DNA of 64,000 bases, from NCBI GenBank assembly GCA_945859605.1, contig OX243817.1, positions 26,778,843 through 26,842,842 on the forward strand. The letters run 5' to 3'. Source of the DNA: Lumbricus rubellus. Its lineage: Eukaryota; Annelida; Clitellata; Crassiclitellata; Lumbricidae. Every line of letters begins with the position of its first letter. The first letter of the stretch is position 1. Of the stretch, positions 23,601-33,900 are shown piece by piece. The notes under the pieces are model-generated. The model ran no database searches. It was not told where the DNA came from and was given only the letters and a program-made list of their open reading frames with translations. A program made the translations under genes and the position numbers.

Positions 23601-26374
23601 GATAGAGGTTACGAGATACATGTAACTTACGATGCATAATACAGGTAACTTACCATACATGATAGAGGTTACGAGATACATGTAACTTACGATGCATAAT
23701 ACAGGTAACTTACCATACATGATAGAGGTTACAAGATACATGTAACTTACCACACATAATACAGGAAACTTACCATACATGATGCCTCACACAACTTTCC
23801 AAGCTTTGGTCGAATAAAGGGACTGTAAAAATAAAACAAAAAATCCATCAAGATTCCGTGCTATAAATTGGAAACACTAACATGCAAACAGAATCTGCAA
23901 GAGTTTTTATAGCTCTAAGATTAATGTCACCTTGGAAAAGCACCAGTGGTGTAGCCAGGAATTTCTGATGGGGGGGGGGGTATGGCCAGATACTTGTTTT
24001 TTCTTATATAATTGGACAAATTTACCTTTAAAAAAACTTTTTTCTAAGCCAATGGGGGGGTTTATTCCCCCCTAACCCACTTGGTTACACCACTGAAAAG
24101 CACGGTATTTCGGTTCACGTTCTCTTTGATACTCGTGCTCACAGCTGCACCAAGTCCTGCGTTAAACGGACATTGTTTTGCAAACGAGAAACTGCACAAT
24201 CTCTGTACGTCTGCATATCTGGTTCATTGAGTTGGTTCATCATCTGCCTCTCTATCTATCGTTGGGTTCTCCACTCAAAACTGAAGTCTCACCTGCTCAA
24301 GAATTCATATTATCAACTCATCCGTTCGTTCACCTTTCGCCTCTCTACCTCAATGATTCCCACATTTGGCTCCCTCTGGACTTGAACGTCCTTCCAACAG
24401 CCCTTTGAACTCTAACTCAACACAGCGCTCCTGAATAAGCTGGTGCCCTGTGCTTGGCTTCCCAGTGGCCCTTTAGGAGTGTGGACATAACAATTACAAT
24501 CATAACTATGGGTAACTCTTCTGGTTTGATGACTGTGACAGTGTGGCAATATTGAACAGACCAATCACATTGGATAGAATTCGGTTTCCTTACAAACCTT
24601 CAACAATAATTTACTTCCTATGAACTACATTTCAAACCATACTTTCCCGTTTAAGAATTCATCAGTGATTTCAGGCCAAATACATGCAAATTCATTCTCC
24701 TTCGATGACCATATCAAGGAATGACCATCAAAAACACATTTATTGCTCATGTGGATCCCATGATCAGGTCCGCATTAAGGTGTGTGACACTGTGTTAAGG
24801 GTGCTGATGCAGAAACCGGGCCATCAGTTTTGAGGGGCCCACGGTTATAAACATGAGTGTAGGACATTAGCCCCCCTGGACATTAGCCCCCCCGGACATA
24901 GTCCCCCCCGGACATTAGCCCCCCCCGGACATTAGCCCCCCCCCATTTTTGCTAGGACATTAGCCCCCCCGGACATTAGCCCCCCCTTCTTGTGCAAATC
25001 ATCGAATAGTGCCGTAACTGATAAATTGTCAATGGCATTCGCATGCATACGAAACTTCTTAGTGTCATTTAGGTTCTAATTGTGTCAGTAGGCATATAGA
25101 CTTGTATTCGAAATGAACGACTGGGAATCGTATGTAGGGCCTATACAGTCTATTTGTTTAGTGTCCTGCAACAAAGGTTTGTTAACGTTAGTTAGGCTAC
25201 GTCTCAGCTTCATAGACTTATTAGGGTCGTTTCATTTCAACATTAGATTCAATACATTAGGGAAATGAACGACTGCAGGGAATCGTAACGCGTCGTCGAC
25301 AAGTTTTTAGAAATAATATATCATCTTTAAACTTCATATGAAATCACAAACCTTAGAATTTTTTTACATTTATGAGAAACTTTACAGAATGAGTTGTTCT
25401 ACAATTAATGCCTTTAAATGTTTCATATTAAACCTCCTATTAACATATTCTCACAATGTTAAACTAATGTGCAATGTATGACTGGGGGGGGGGGCTAATG
25501 TCCTACCTCAGGGGGGCTAATGTCCGGGGGGGCTAATGTCCGGGGGGGGCTAATGTCCAGGGGGGCTAATGTCCGTTCCCCTATAAACATATGCATGGTG
25601 AACTGGTGTGTTGTCAGAGATGGGCCATTGGAGAGTGATCACAGCACCTGGGGCTGCACTAGCATCAATTATGGCCCTGCCCATGATTGCCAATTTCAGA
25701 TATATGCAATGAATTTTGGTTTAGTATGGTGTGTACAGGAAGACCTTAAAGATAATGGCCACATTCAAATGGACAGTGGTGGTGAAAGATTTCAGCCCAT
25801 TCTCTTTGATTTTGGTTTGGTGTCAGGTCGGGAGCGCCTCTGAGGAGTTCTCTTGAAGGGGCGCTATATAAATGTACGATTACAATTACATCAATGCACT
25901 GAGAAACGTGATTTTACATGTGCAATGTTTAGTTATGATTTACGCGGCAAGTAAAGTAAACACAACAGCAACGGCATCTGGCGTTAAACACTAGAACCAA
26001 CGCCACAATAATAATTATCACCTAGAATAGAATTCCAGGAATCTTTATGCTTGCGTAATTTAACGCAACCCAATTGCCTGACGAAGTTCAAATCTTGAAC
26101 CCGCTCGCCACACGATCGCTTAGAAAAAACGTGTTGGCCACATTTACAACGTCCAGTCGTCCCCCCATCGCTGCCAGGGTGTCCAGCAAACCACCAGCCA
26201 TCCACCAAATGCCCCATTAGTACCCCACTTCAACCCTCATCTCACCCACCCCACCCAACCCCACCATAGAGAGTACACTGACCTCGTCTGTCTCCACAGA
26301 AATGTCTGAATCGGGATCGGAATGACTTGGTCACCATCCGAATCATTTCCCTCCGCCTTCTTACGCTTCACCAT
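122..26374 (-). CDS. UNC80: UNC80, NALCN sodium-leak channel complex subunit (5' part of gene, 24 exons)
   Basis: UNC80 is a very large HEAT-like scaffold that links UNC79 to the NALCN sodium-leak channel in neurons. Exons read on the minus strand, in transcript order: 26283-26374, 23774-23822, 18953-21150, 18186-18424, 17185-17336, 16689-16813, 15890-16004, 15241-15391, 14396-14662, 13313-13503, 11706-11918, 11099-11234, 10268-10522, 9561-9677, 8949-9071, 8070-8284, 7120-7338, 6045-6236, 5377-5515, 4324-4505, 3377-3511, 2610-2796, 983-1117, 122-262. They sum to about 1,990 codons and phases agree at each join except that the end of exon 6 is uncertain. Recalled vertebrate UNC80 landmarks appear in order: MVKRK start, PIPIPIQTFLWRQT, RPKLGK, SFERV, LLYTLHWILLDAA, GCGEGVRGLEGD, DIRQL, APVVARA, CNRGDWPNWMK, ALKMVACNLLLEITTFLRETF, WRFRYQVWPRME, PPSIDFVLPSP, ASRRMSVAP. 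The gene continues left of the window, where the remaining ~40% of the protein should lie. Exon borders were read by eye, not from transcripts. Confidence 0.95.
1391..1657 (-). other. Unrecognised 88-codon open frame in a UNC80 intron
   Basis: An open frame lies between UNC80 exons 2610-2796 and 983-1117. Those exons join in phase without it and the sequence matches nothing in UNC80 as recalled. It may be chance or an old repeat. Confidence 0.2.
5873..6022 (+). mobile_element. LINE 3' end with (TGTTA)n tail, UNC80 intron
   Basis: GGACCTTCGGCCCCTTTTGG then TTGGTTTACCAAATAAAATG and TGTTATGTTATGTTA. A similar tail, AGCAATAAAAACCTATG followed by TTATGTTATGTTA, occurs at 34105-34215 in a CPT2 intron. 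The short simple-repeat tail is typical of non-LTR elements. Confidence 0.6.
6351..6567 (+). mobile_element. tRNA-derived SINE, full length
   Basis: The A box (TGGTGTAGTGG) and B box (GGTTCGAATCC) are pol III promoter elements of tRNA origin. They are followed by a body with GACCTTGGGCAAGTCCTTCA and a 3' module GAGCG.CTCTGAGTAG..CTTGAAGGGGCGCTATAA. Lies in a UNC80 intron in antisense orientation. Confidence 0.92.
6796..6896. repeat. (CA)n microsatellite
   Basis: Imperfect CA tract in a UNC80 intron, directly followed by a 5'-truncated SINE. Confidence 0.95.
6898..7068 (+). mobile_element. tRNA-derived SINE, 5'-truncated before the B box
   Basis: Starts at GGTTCGAGGTTCGAATCCAC, directly after a CA tract, and shows high identity with the copy at 6351 about 550 bp away. 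Confidence 0.9.
7368..7472. mobile_element. hAT-type MITE, 105 bp, close to a UNC80 splice acceptor
   Basis: The left end is CAGGGGTGGAGACT and the right end AGTCTCCGCCCATG. The 8-bp repeat GTTGAGCA flanks it at 7360-7367 and 7473-7480. It sits in the intron with its near edge about 28 nt upstream of the acceptor of UNC80 exon 7338-7120. Confidence 0.88.
7806..8525. repeat. (AAT)n-rich stretches flanking a UNC80 exon
   Basis: AAT/ATT tracts occur at about 7806-7885, 7966-8010 and 8385-8525. UNC80 exon 8070-8284 lies between them and is unaffected. Confidence 0.85.
10559..10805. repeat. 19-bp minisatellite, 13 units, upstream of a UNC80 acceptor
   Basis: The unit is TTACCATGACAACAGAATG with A/G and C/A variants. 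The array ends about 37 bp from the 3' splice site of UNC80 exon 10268-10522, on its intronic side. Confidence 0.95.
12513..13238. repeat. 19-bp minisatellite, about 38 units, UNC80 intron
   Basis: The unit is AAAAATCAATAAGTCACTG with GACACTG and GTCACAG variants; two units have a TCAAGTGTG form. It begins about 75 bp downstream of the donor of UNC80 exon 13313-13503 in sense orientation. Confidence 0.95.
13515..13747. repeat. CATCATCTTAAT-type repeat next to a UNC80 acceptor
   Basis: Degenerate 12- to 15-bp units of CATCATCTTAATCATAAT. It starts about 12 bp from the acceptor of UNC80 exon 13313-13503, within the region where a branch point would be expected. Confidence 0.9.
13750..13968 (+). 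mobile_element. tRNA-derived SINE, full length
   Basis: A box GGTGGTGTAGG, B box GGTTCGAATCC, body GCTGGTCCTTCAC and the common 3' module. Adjoins the CATCATCTTAAT repeat. Confidence 0.9.
14726..14960 (-). mobile_element. LINE-like 3' end sharing the SINE tail
   Basis: In reverse it ends AGAGGTGCTCCTGACTCCAG complement, then the CTTGAAG..GCTACATAAAT tail and (ATTC)n. The longer upstream part has the AGGCCATTCCATACT-type motif seen in many LINE 3' regions. The tail matches the SINE 3' module, as expected when a SINE borrows LINE machinery. Related copies without a tRNA head: 3627-3760, 11621-11675, 15506-15552, 21243-21345, 29938-29996, 31138-31198, 35317-35385 (minus) and 10009-10062, 25828-25876, 34459-34520 (plus). 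Confidence 0.65.
16689..16813 (-). CDS. UNC80: UNC80 exon 6, 3' end uncertain
   Basis: The exon opens with GLFCDIRQLLNYVKDAHGGTFRRIALSGLMDAL split over a clear match to the vertebrate GLYCDIRQL block. The acceptor is tttgctag. The only phase-2 donor that keeps the next exon (16004-15890) in its conserved frame is AAGA|gtcatt, which is weak. Alternatives are AAA|gtcatc or CAT|gtatga with a later acceptor in the following exon. Confidence 0.75.
17941..18185. repeat. (ACAAT)n pentanucleotide tract starting at a UNC80 donor
   Basis: On the UNC80 sense strand this reads (GTATT)n with (GTGTT) variants for about 245 bp. The donor dinucleotide of exon 18186-18424 is the first GT of the tract. Confidence 0.95.
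18186..18424 (-). CDS. UNC80: UNC80 exon 4
   Basis: The exon encodes VYKTLGCPHGCGEGVRGLEGDHLR, then an NCLTRL segment and LLDNLHALLGFCAEL, matching a conserved UNC80 block. The acceptor is ggtttag. The donor CCAG|gtattg is the first unit of a (GTATT)n tract on the sense strand. Its phase-1 end joins the next exon as Glu-Pro-Gly. Confidence 0.93.
18953..21150 (-). CDS. UNC80: UNC80 exon 3, a 2.2-kb exon with HEAT-like segment and serine-rich linker
   Basis: A single open exon of 2,198 nt begins with SFERV after acceptor ttttttcacag and ends phase 2 at CTCAG|gtcagc. It covers the first conserved block (HGLSPSLCEAIQSVSRW, LLYTLHWILLDAA, LKLENGLRLWEPL), the FDVAVLQCFFCPQWNEEGVYW segment, a long Ser/Asp/Arg-rich linker, and the RSLTDSTINYYNGD and SSRVCAVIFNVVNCFLDL block. 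The linker aligns poorly with vertebrate UNC80 as recalled, as expected for a disordered region. Base composition is clearly more GC-rich than the flanking introns. Confidence 0.96.
22267..22517. mobile_element. hAT-type MITE, 251 bp, inside the splice-donor array
   Basis: The ends are CAGGGCTGAAAGTG and its inverse CACTTTCAGCCCTG. An 8-bp duplication AACTTACC flanks it at 22259-22266 and 22518-22525. Sub-terminal sequence is rich in GACCCGG/CCGGGTC inverted motifs. No coding capacity. An 8-bp target duplication and CAGGG terminus are typical of hAT elements. Confidence 0.9.
22941..23364. mobile_element. PIF/Harbinger-like non-autonomous element, 424 bp
   Basis: Inverted ends of about 30 bp begin GGCCTAAAAAAAT and share TGTGTTTCCGGTAAC. 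Flanking target duplication TTA (22938-22940, 23365-23367) fits the TWA preference of PIF/Harbinger. The interior is AT-rich and has no transposase. Inserted in one unit of the splice-donor minisatellite. Confidence 0.82.
23774..23822 (-). CDS. UNC80: UNC80 exon 2 (49-nt exon at the edge of a splice-donor minisatellite)
   Basis: A 49-nt exon encodes the end of a Ser codon and then PFIRPKLGKLCEASCM, matching the vertebrate segment before SFERV. The acceptor is tttttacag and the donor is ATG|gtaagt. The last ten exon bases (ATCATGTATG) and the donor are themselves the unit of the minisatellite that follows in the intron at 23773-22178. Confidence 0.92.
23944..24095. mobile_element. hAT-type MITE, 152 bp, UNC80 intron 1
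   Basis: The left end is CAGTGGTGTAGCCAGG and the right end GGTTACACCACTG. Direct repeats AAAAGCAC flank it at 23936-23943 and 24096-24103. It contains a G run and a C run near each end and no coding capacity. Confidence 0.88.
24854..25581. mobile_element. hAT-like element with inverted GGACATTAGCCCCCC arrays, 728 bp
   Basis: Direct repeats TATAAACA flank it at 24846-24853 and 25582-25589. Each end carries several tandem copies of GGACATTAGCCCCCC, in opposite orientation at the two ends. The outermost few bases do not pair well, so the exact termini are less certain than the duplication. No transposase is seen in the interior. Confidence 0.75.
26283..26374 (-). CDS. UNC80: UNC80 exon 1 (start codon exon)
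   Basis: The ATG is at 26374-26372 on the minus strand. The 30 codons plus two bases encode the family N-terminus (MVKRKK, then a short acidic stretch, then IPIPIQTFLWRQT). The donor is ACGAG|gtcagt. The phase-2 end joins exon 2 to give the Ser of T-S-P-F-I-R-P-K-L-G. The start was chosen because MVKRK is also the vertebrate start and no upstream in-frame extension looks conserved. Confidence 0.93.
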
Positions 26375-27190
26375 TGTAAGGACGCTGCCCTCTGCTGTGC
26401 GGACGGTCAATTCTCGTCAATAATTGCTAATCCGTAATTAAGATATATATAGGAATATGTACGAGCTCCTCCAACGCTCTCAGCATCAGCAGCTCCATCA
26501 CCATCATCATCATCTCATTAACATACCTTATGTAACTTTCGTCAGGTGGCGCTCTTACGCCATGTTGTGTAGCGATAAGACTAGCGGCTGCTCCTTGAAC
26601 TACGCAAGTGTGAATATAAAGACTGCCGAAACACGAAAAGAAATGTGAATGAAAATCAACCACAAATGTATATTCGCGAACCTTCAATGTTATCATATTG
26701 GTAAATTAATATCGTATGGAAAAGTGAAAAAATAATTCCCATCAACGAATGCGCGGTAGGCCTAGGCCTAATTACGTCCGACCTTAAGGCCATCTGGCAA
26801 TCATGAACGATGTCCGACACGTCCAGCTTCTTGCACTTCTAGCGAGAAAGGATATCCTAGCCTAGGCTATATATTATATTCTTGGTATAATTTATATTGA
26901 CTTCCAAGGCCCGTTTGCATCCTTTGAAAGGCGTCTGGCACTGCCTGCAGTGTTCTGCAGTTCGAGATCTGGGCAGAGCACCTGAAGTCTAGCCTACTTC
27001 ACGGACCTCTTTATTACTCTGACCATCGTCAGTCTGTTCTCGCTGGTTGCCAATCTCTGTGCTCAACCTTGAGAGGTGATTTTATGATTCTGCACGCTCA
27101 TTCTGACATAAAACAGCTCTGATCTTGAGATCTCGATCATTTTATGGGTCGAGTCGACCCTTGTCAATAATCAACTTTATATTAGAGACT

Positions 27191-27365
27191 GTGGAACGCA
27201 GTGGAATAGCCTAGTGGGAATGTTCGTTGCCTTGCAGCTGGAGGGTTGCAGGTTCGAATCCACCTCAAGCCGAATCGCAAAGACCTTGAGCTTCGGCGTG
27301 AAACTCCGATTCAGTGTACGCGCTGTAGTCGGGGGCGCTTCTGAGTATAACAAATGCACATAAAC
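27191..27365 (+). mobile_element. tRNA-derived SINE with internal deletion, UNC80-SNRPE intergenic
   Basis: B box GGTTCGAATCCACCTC and 3' GGGGGCGCTTCTGAGTATAA are present; the middle CAAGTCCTTCAC segment and the CTTGAAGGGGC segment are shortened. Confidence 0.85.
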
Positions 27366-27565
27366 TTAATTTGGAATAGTCTTCCCTCTGACTTGCGCTA
27401 ACTCGTTTTCTCCCTCGATTTATAAACCTCTCTCTTATGGTTCGTTTTAATGTGTTATAACGATGTTTTTGTCTCTCGTGCGTTTGCAAGTAGATCAAAA
27501 ATACGTACTTACTTACACATATAATTCACAAGTAATTCTCTATTTAGAGCTCTATGGTTGTGGTG

Positions 27566-27576
27566 TGCGCATGCGT
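27566..27576. promoter_or_regulatory. NRF1-like palindromic site upstream of SNRPE
   Basis: TGCGCATGCGT lies about 88 bp upstream of the SNRPE start codon and matches the NRF1 consensus (YGCGCAYGCGC) closely. NRF1 sites are common in promoters of housekeeping genes. Function here is inferred only from the motif and position. Confidence 0.55.
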
Positions 27577-27663
27577 TGTAGTGGGCCACTCGCCATCATA
27601 GCGTGGTTGTTTTAATTTTTGTCAATTTTCTGTATCAATTTTCTTGCCGAGGGCAACTTTATA

Positions 27664-30343
<2,680 letters not shown>

Positions 30344-30856
30344 ATGGCGAGGATTTAGTAGCAAAAACAGACTGAACAGCTACTCTTGATGCAGAACGTT
30401 TTGCTGCTGTTGGATAGGACATACGCTAAATGTTAGGAATTCGATTTGTCAAGAGTCAAGACCCAGATAGGTGGATAGACTGGGCAGAGGTTTAGAGACG
30501 GGAAGAACTGTGCAGCAATCTGCGGACATTTTTTGTTTATATTAAACGTTCCCTTTTGTACCAATGTGTTTAGTTATTGTTTATGTTGGGTGAGATGTGG
30601 ACAATGTGATATGCATGAAAGACAAAGAGTATCCAGAAAGTTGTTTCTGTGGCACACAGTTTTACCTTTTCAATCTTTTCATCAAAGACACCGGCCTGGT
30701 CACAGTGTAACTAACCAAGTTCACTAAATTCCAAAATTCTACAGGTCTTTCAGTAAAAAACACTAAATTCTTTAATCTTTTACCTGTTTGCCCCGAGAAT
30801 ATCCGCTGAAAACAGGCTTAAAATTTAAAAATGAACGGGTAAAGGGTTAAATTTAT

Positions 30857-30862
30857 AATAAA
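30857..30862 (+). terminator. SNRPE: Candidate polyadenylation signal of SNRPE
   Basis: An AATAAA hexamer lies about 515 bp after the SNRPE stop codon, followed by an A run. No closer canonical signal was noticed. It is only 10 bp from the signal proposed for CPT2 on the other strand. Confidence 0.45.
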
Positions 30863-30872
30863 AAAAAGCATT

Positions 30873-30878
30873 TTTATT
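30873..30878 (-). terminator. CPT2: Candidate polyadenylation signal of CPT2
   Basis: TTTATT on the plus strand is AATAAA on the minus strand, about 75 nt past the CPT2 stop codon. The spacing is normal for a short 3' untranslated region. Confidence 0.5.
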
Positions 30879-30950
30879 TACAGTCACAGCCATATGATGG
30901 AAATTCCTGCGGCTGTTTCGCCCTTGGAATGAAACGTGGAACTTTCCACT

Positions 30951-33900
30951 TTACTTTCTTGGAAGTCGACCATCCAGAACTTCAAACATTTCATCAAAGC
31001 TCTGCTCAATACATCTAAGAAACTCAGAAACGTTACGAGCTGGGGGGTAGGCAGTCACGTTACATCCCAGAAAGTCATCTTCAACGCGATAACCTGTAAA
31101 AAAAGAAACATTCTCAACTCATTCATTCATTCATTTCGTGAATTTATATAGCGCTTCTTCAAGAAACTACTCAGAGGCGCTCCCAGTCCAGCCACAGCTA
31201 AAATAATAGGTTTCAACTGTTATATAAGTGCTCTTCACTAATTAGTGATTTATCAAACAGGTAAAATGGACAGTCTAAATTTAGATCTCCAACGAATCGT
31301 AAATGACGCTATGAAACTGTAACGTTCGGTGCCATTTTGCCAAAGCAACTTTTTTTAAAGTTGAGCAGAGGGAAGGTATCCCATTGCTACTACTTAATTG
31401 ATTCCAAAAATACTCCCATTTCCATCTGTTTCCTGATCTATTATCATTTATCATATAATAAATAATTTTTTCTGTGGTAAATAGGCCCCAGTAGCGGGAT
31501 CACTCCCTTCGGGTAGCCTATTGCTCCCTACATTTCACAGAAATGATTGTACACTAAGCTTTACCATCATAATTGTTAACTGTAATTAATCACTCTGTGT
31601 ACTATTATGAATGCATAATTGTCTGTTTGATATTCTTGGGATCAACAAACAAGTTCAAGTTCGAAAGCAGCTGAAATATTATCTAATATGCCACTTACCA
31701 ATGCCATATCCATCTGGAACAACTGGAGCAAATCCACCAAAACGGGTTGACGCACTGCTGAGGGTTGAGGTCGACATGATGTTGTGATTGATAAGTGCAT
31801 ACGCTGGGTCAGTGTATAGGGCGGGTAGCGGTCCTCTCTCGGATGCAATCTGTCGCAGGCCAAGCAGATGGCGGTCGAAGCCTTGACCTAAAGAAAATGA
31901 TAAGAAACAACGTGGTTTTAAGTCCATACGGCAACTGTTTAGACAAATTGGTGTTTGTAAAAATTGCAATATTAATAGCATGTGTCCTACTTGGAGAAAA
32001 AGGACCAAATGGGTAGTCACAGCCCGACAGCCACCTAGTTATGACCCACTGTGCACCCATTATTGGAAGCCATTAGTTGACTTGACACTAAACCACTTGG
32101 ACCTTTGTGAGTTACTCATTGAAGTGTGCCATATTAATTTTTCTGATCTGATCAGAAAAGTTTGCTGATTCAATTGTTTTATGCTTATTACCTCTTTTTA
32201 CTCTGCCATTGCTCAAGCTCTGGCAGTGCTAGTCCTAAGCCTGGATAAAGGAGGAGGGTGACGCTAATGATCTCTGTTATCACAGCGTCATTAAACTGAA
32301 GCTACTACTATGAGTACAGCACAGTTTAATTGGTTAAAGGTGGCAAACAAAAGACAGGCCTTGCACTGTTACTGATAGTGACGAAAGTTTGCATGTTTAA
32401 CAGCACAGTTCCGCTCTACTTTGAAACCCATTCATCAGTGAGCCACTCTACTTTTAAACGAGTACAACAGTGAGCCACTCTAGTGACTCTACACTTTCAA
32501 ACGAGTTCCACAGTGAGCCACCACCACTTACCCATGGCTGCTTCCTTGATAAGCTGGCCATGAATTGTCGAGCACTCCTCCATCGACTTTCTCAGCTCCT
32601 CAACACTCGACTTTGAACTCGCGAACAACTCGCACGCTCTTTTCGTCGCCATGGTTGCTGAGCGCACAGTTTCCGTGCGGCCGTGTTTGAAGGCAGCTGT
32701 ACTGCACGACTCGTATGTGGCCACTGTCTTGCCATACTGCTTGAAGAAACCCATCTGATGAAGGAAAAGAATACAGCACTAGAAATCGAATCTTTAATTT
32801 CAGTTCTTAGCTCTTAATGAAGAAAAGTAAATAAATACCTCTAATAGACTCATATATTTATATGGGGTGCGGTGGTGTAGTGGTGGCTTCGGTGCATTGG
32901 AAGCGGAGGGTTCCAGGTTTGAATCCACCTCAAGCCACAGCATAGGGACCTTGTGCAAGTCCTTCACTCGTAATTGCTCGGGCGCTTTGGCGTGAAACTC
33001 CGAAGCAGTGTCTGCGCTGTAGTCGGGAGCGACTCTGAGTAGAATCTCGAAGGGGCACTATAGAAATGGAGAAATAAAATAAAAATAATTAGAGTCAGGG
33101 TAACTTACAGCTAAAATATAACTATGCGTAACACTTAAAATCACAGAATCCAAAGTCTTTGAGATTAGATGCTCTGACCAATGCAAACTTTTGACATAGG
33201 TTGTTTAAATTGATTTAGCAAAATGAGTTGATTTAAACCAGTGGTTCCCAACCTTTTTCGATCTTAGGGCCACTTTTTCTAAGTTGGAGGACAAGAGGGC
33301 CACTTTTTCTTAGTTAAAGGACATTAGGGGCCACAATGCTAAAATTTAATTAGCTGAAAGCATAGAAAATTGTGATAATTGATACAAAATAGAATGTCCA
33401 ACGTTATTTATAGATGCCTAATCAAATAATTTGTAATAGAAAATAATTATGTGTTCTATCCTGTCAAAATTATCAATTCCTTCATATATTTTTGTTAATT
33501 CTTTGAGAGATTCGGGCCATTTTTTAGGCCTGACGGGCCACTATTTGAGGCCTGGCGGGCCACTTTTGGCCCGCGGGCCACGGGTTGGGAACCGCTGATT
33601 TAAACAGTAGAATGAGAAATGTGTCAATGCTCGACCTGCAATGCAAGCTGCAGGAAAGAATCGGGACTCAGTTTGTACTTTTTGATCTGGTTTTTGCCAA
33701 ACTTTCTGTACTGCATGTAGTCGACGGCCAGTGTTGACGTCGTCTGCCAGTATTTGTCCGTCGCATTTTTGACGATTTGCTTCAGCTCGTCTGTCAATTT
33801 CCAGTCTATAAACAAAAATTATCAGGACAAAAAGAATCTGAAAGAACTGCAGCGACCAAAATGATTATAAAAAATTATATGTACCAGTATTGTTATATGC

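Larger units (their letters stand above)
22178..23773 (-). repeat. Minisatellite built from the UNC80 exon-2 5' splice site
   Basis: Basic unit of 23 bp, read on the UNC80 sense strand as ATGTATG GTAAGTTACCTGTATT. In the half nearest the exon it forms a ~60-bp composite with a GTTACGAGATACATG-type spacer. I count a little over 30 copies of ACTTAC on the plus strand, that is GTAAGT in UNC80 sense. The unit contains the last bases of exon 2 (ATCATGTATG) and its donor, so the array most likely arose by tandem duplication of the real splice site. It is interrupted by two transposons, at 22267-22517 and 22941-23364. Confidence 0.95.
26375..27663. other. Divergent intergenic region between UNC80 and SNRPE
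   Basis: Start codons of UNC80 (minus) and SNRPE (plus) are 1,289 bp apart. The interval holds 5' untranslated sequence of both genes, a SINE at 27191-27365 and an NRF1-like site near SNRPE. No other conserved coding segment was recognised. The open frame at 25984-26217 nearby matches nothing known to me. Confidence 0.8.

Noticed and set aside
22178..23773. CRISPR-like look of regular repeats (also at 12513-13238 and 54361-57140)
   Set aside because: No unique spacers between repeats, no cas genes, and the DNA is clearly eukaryotic.
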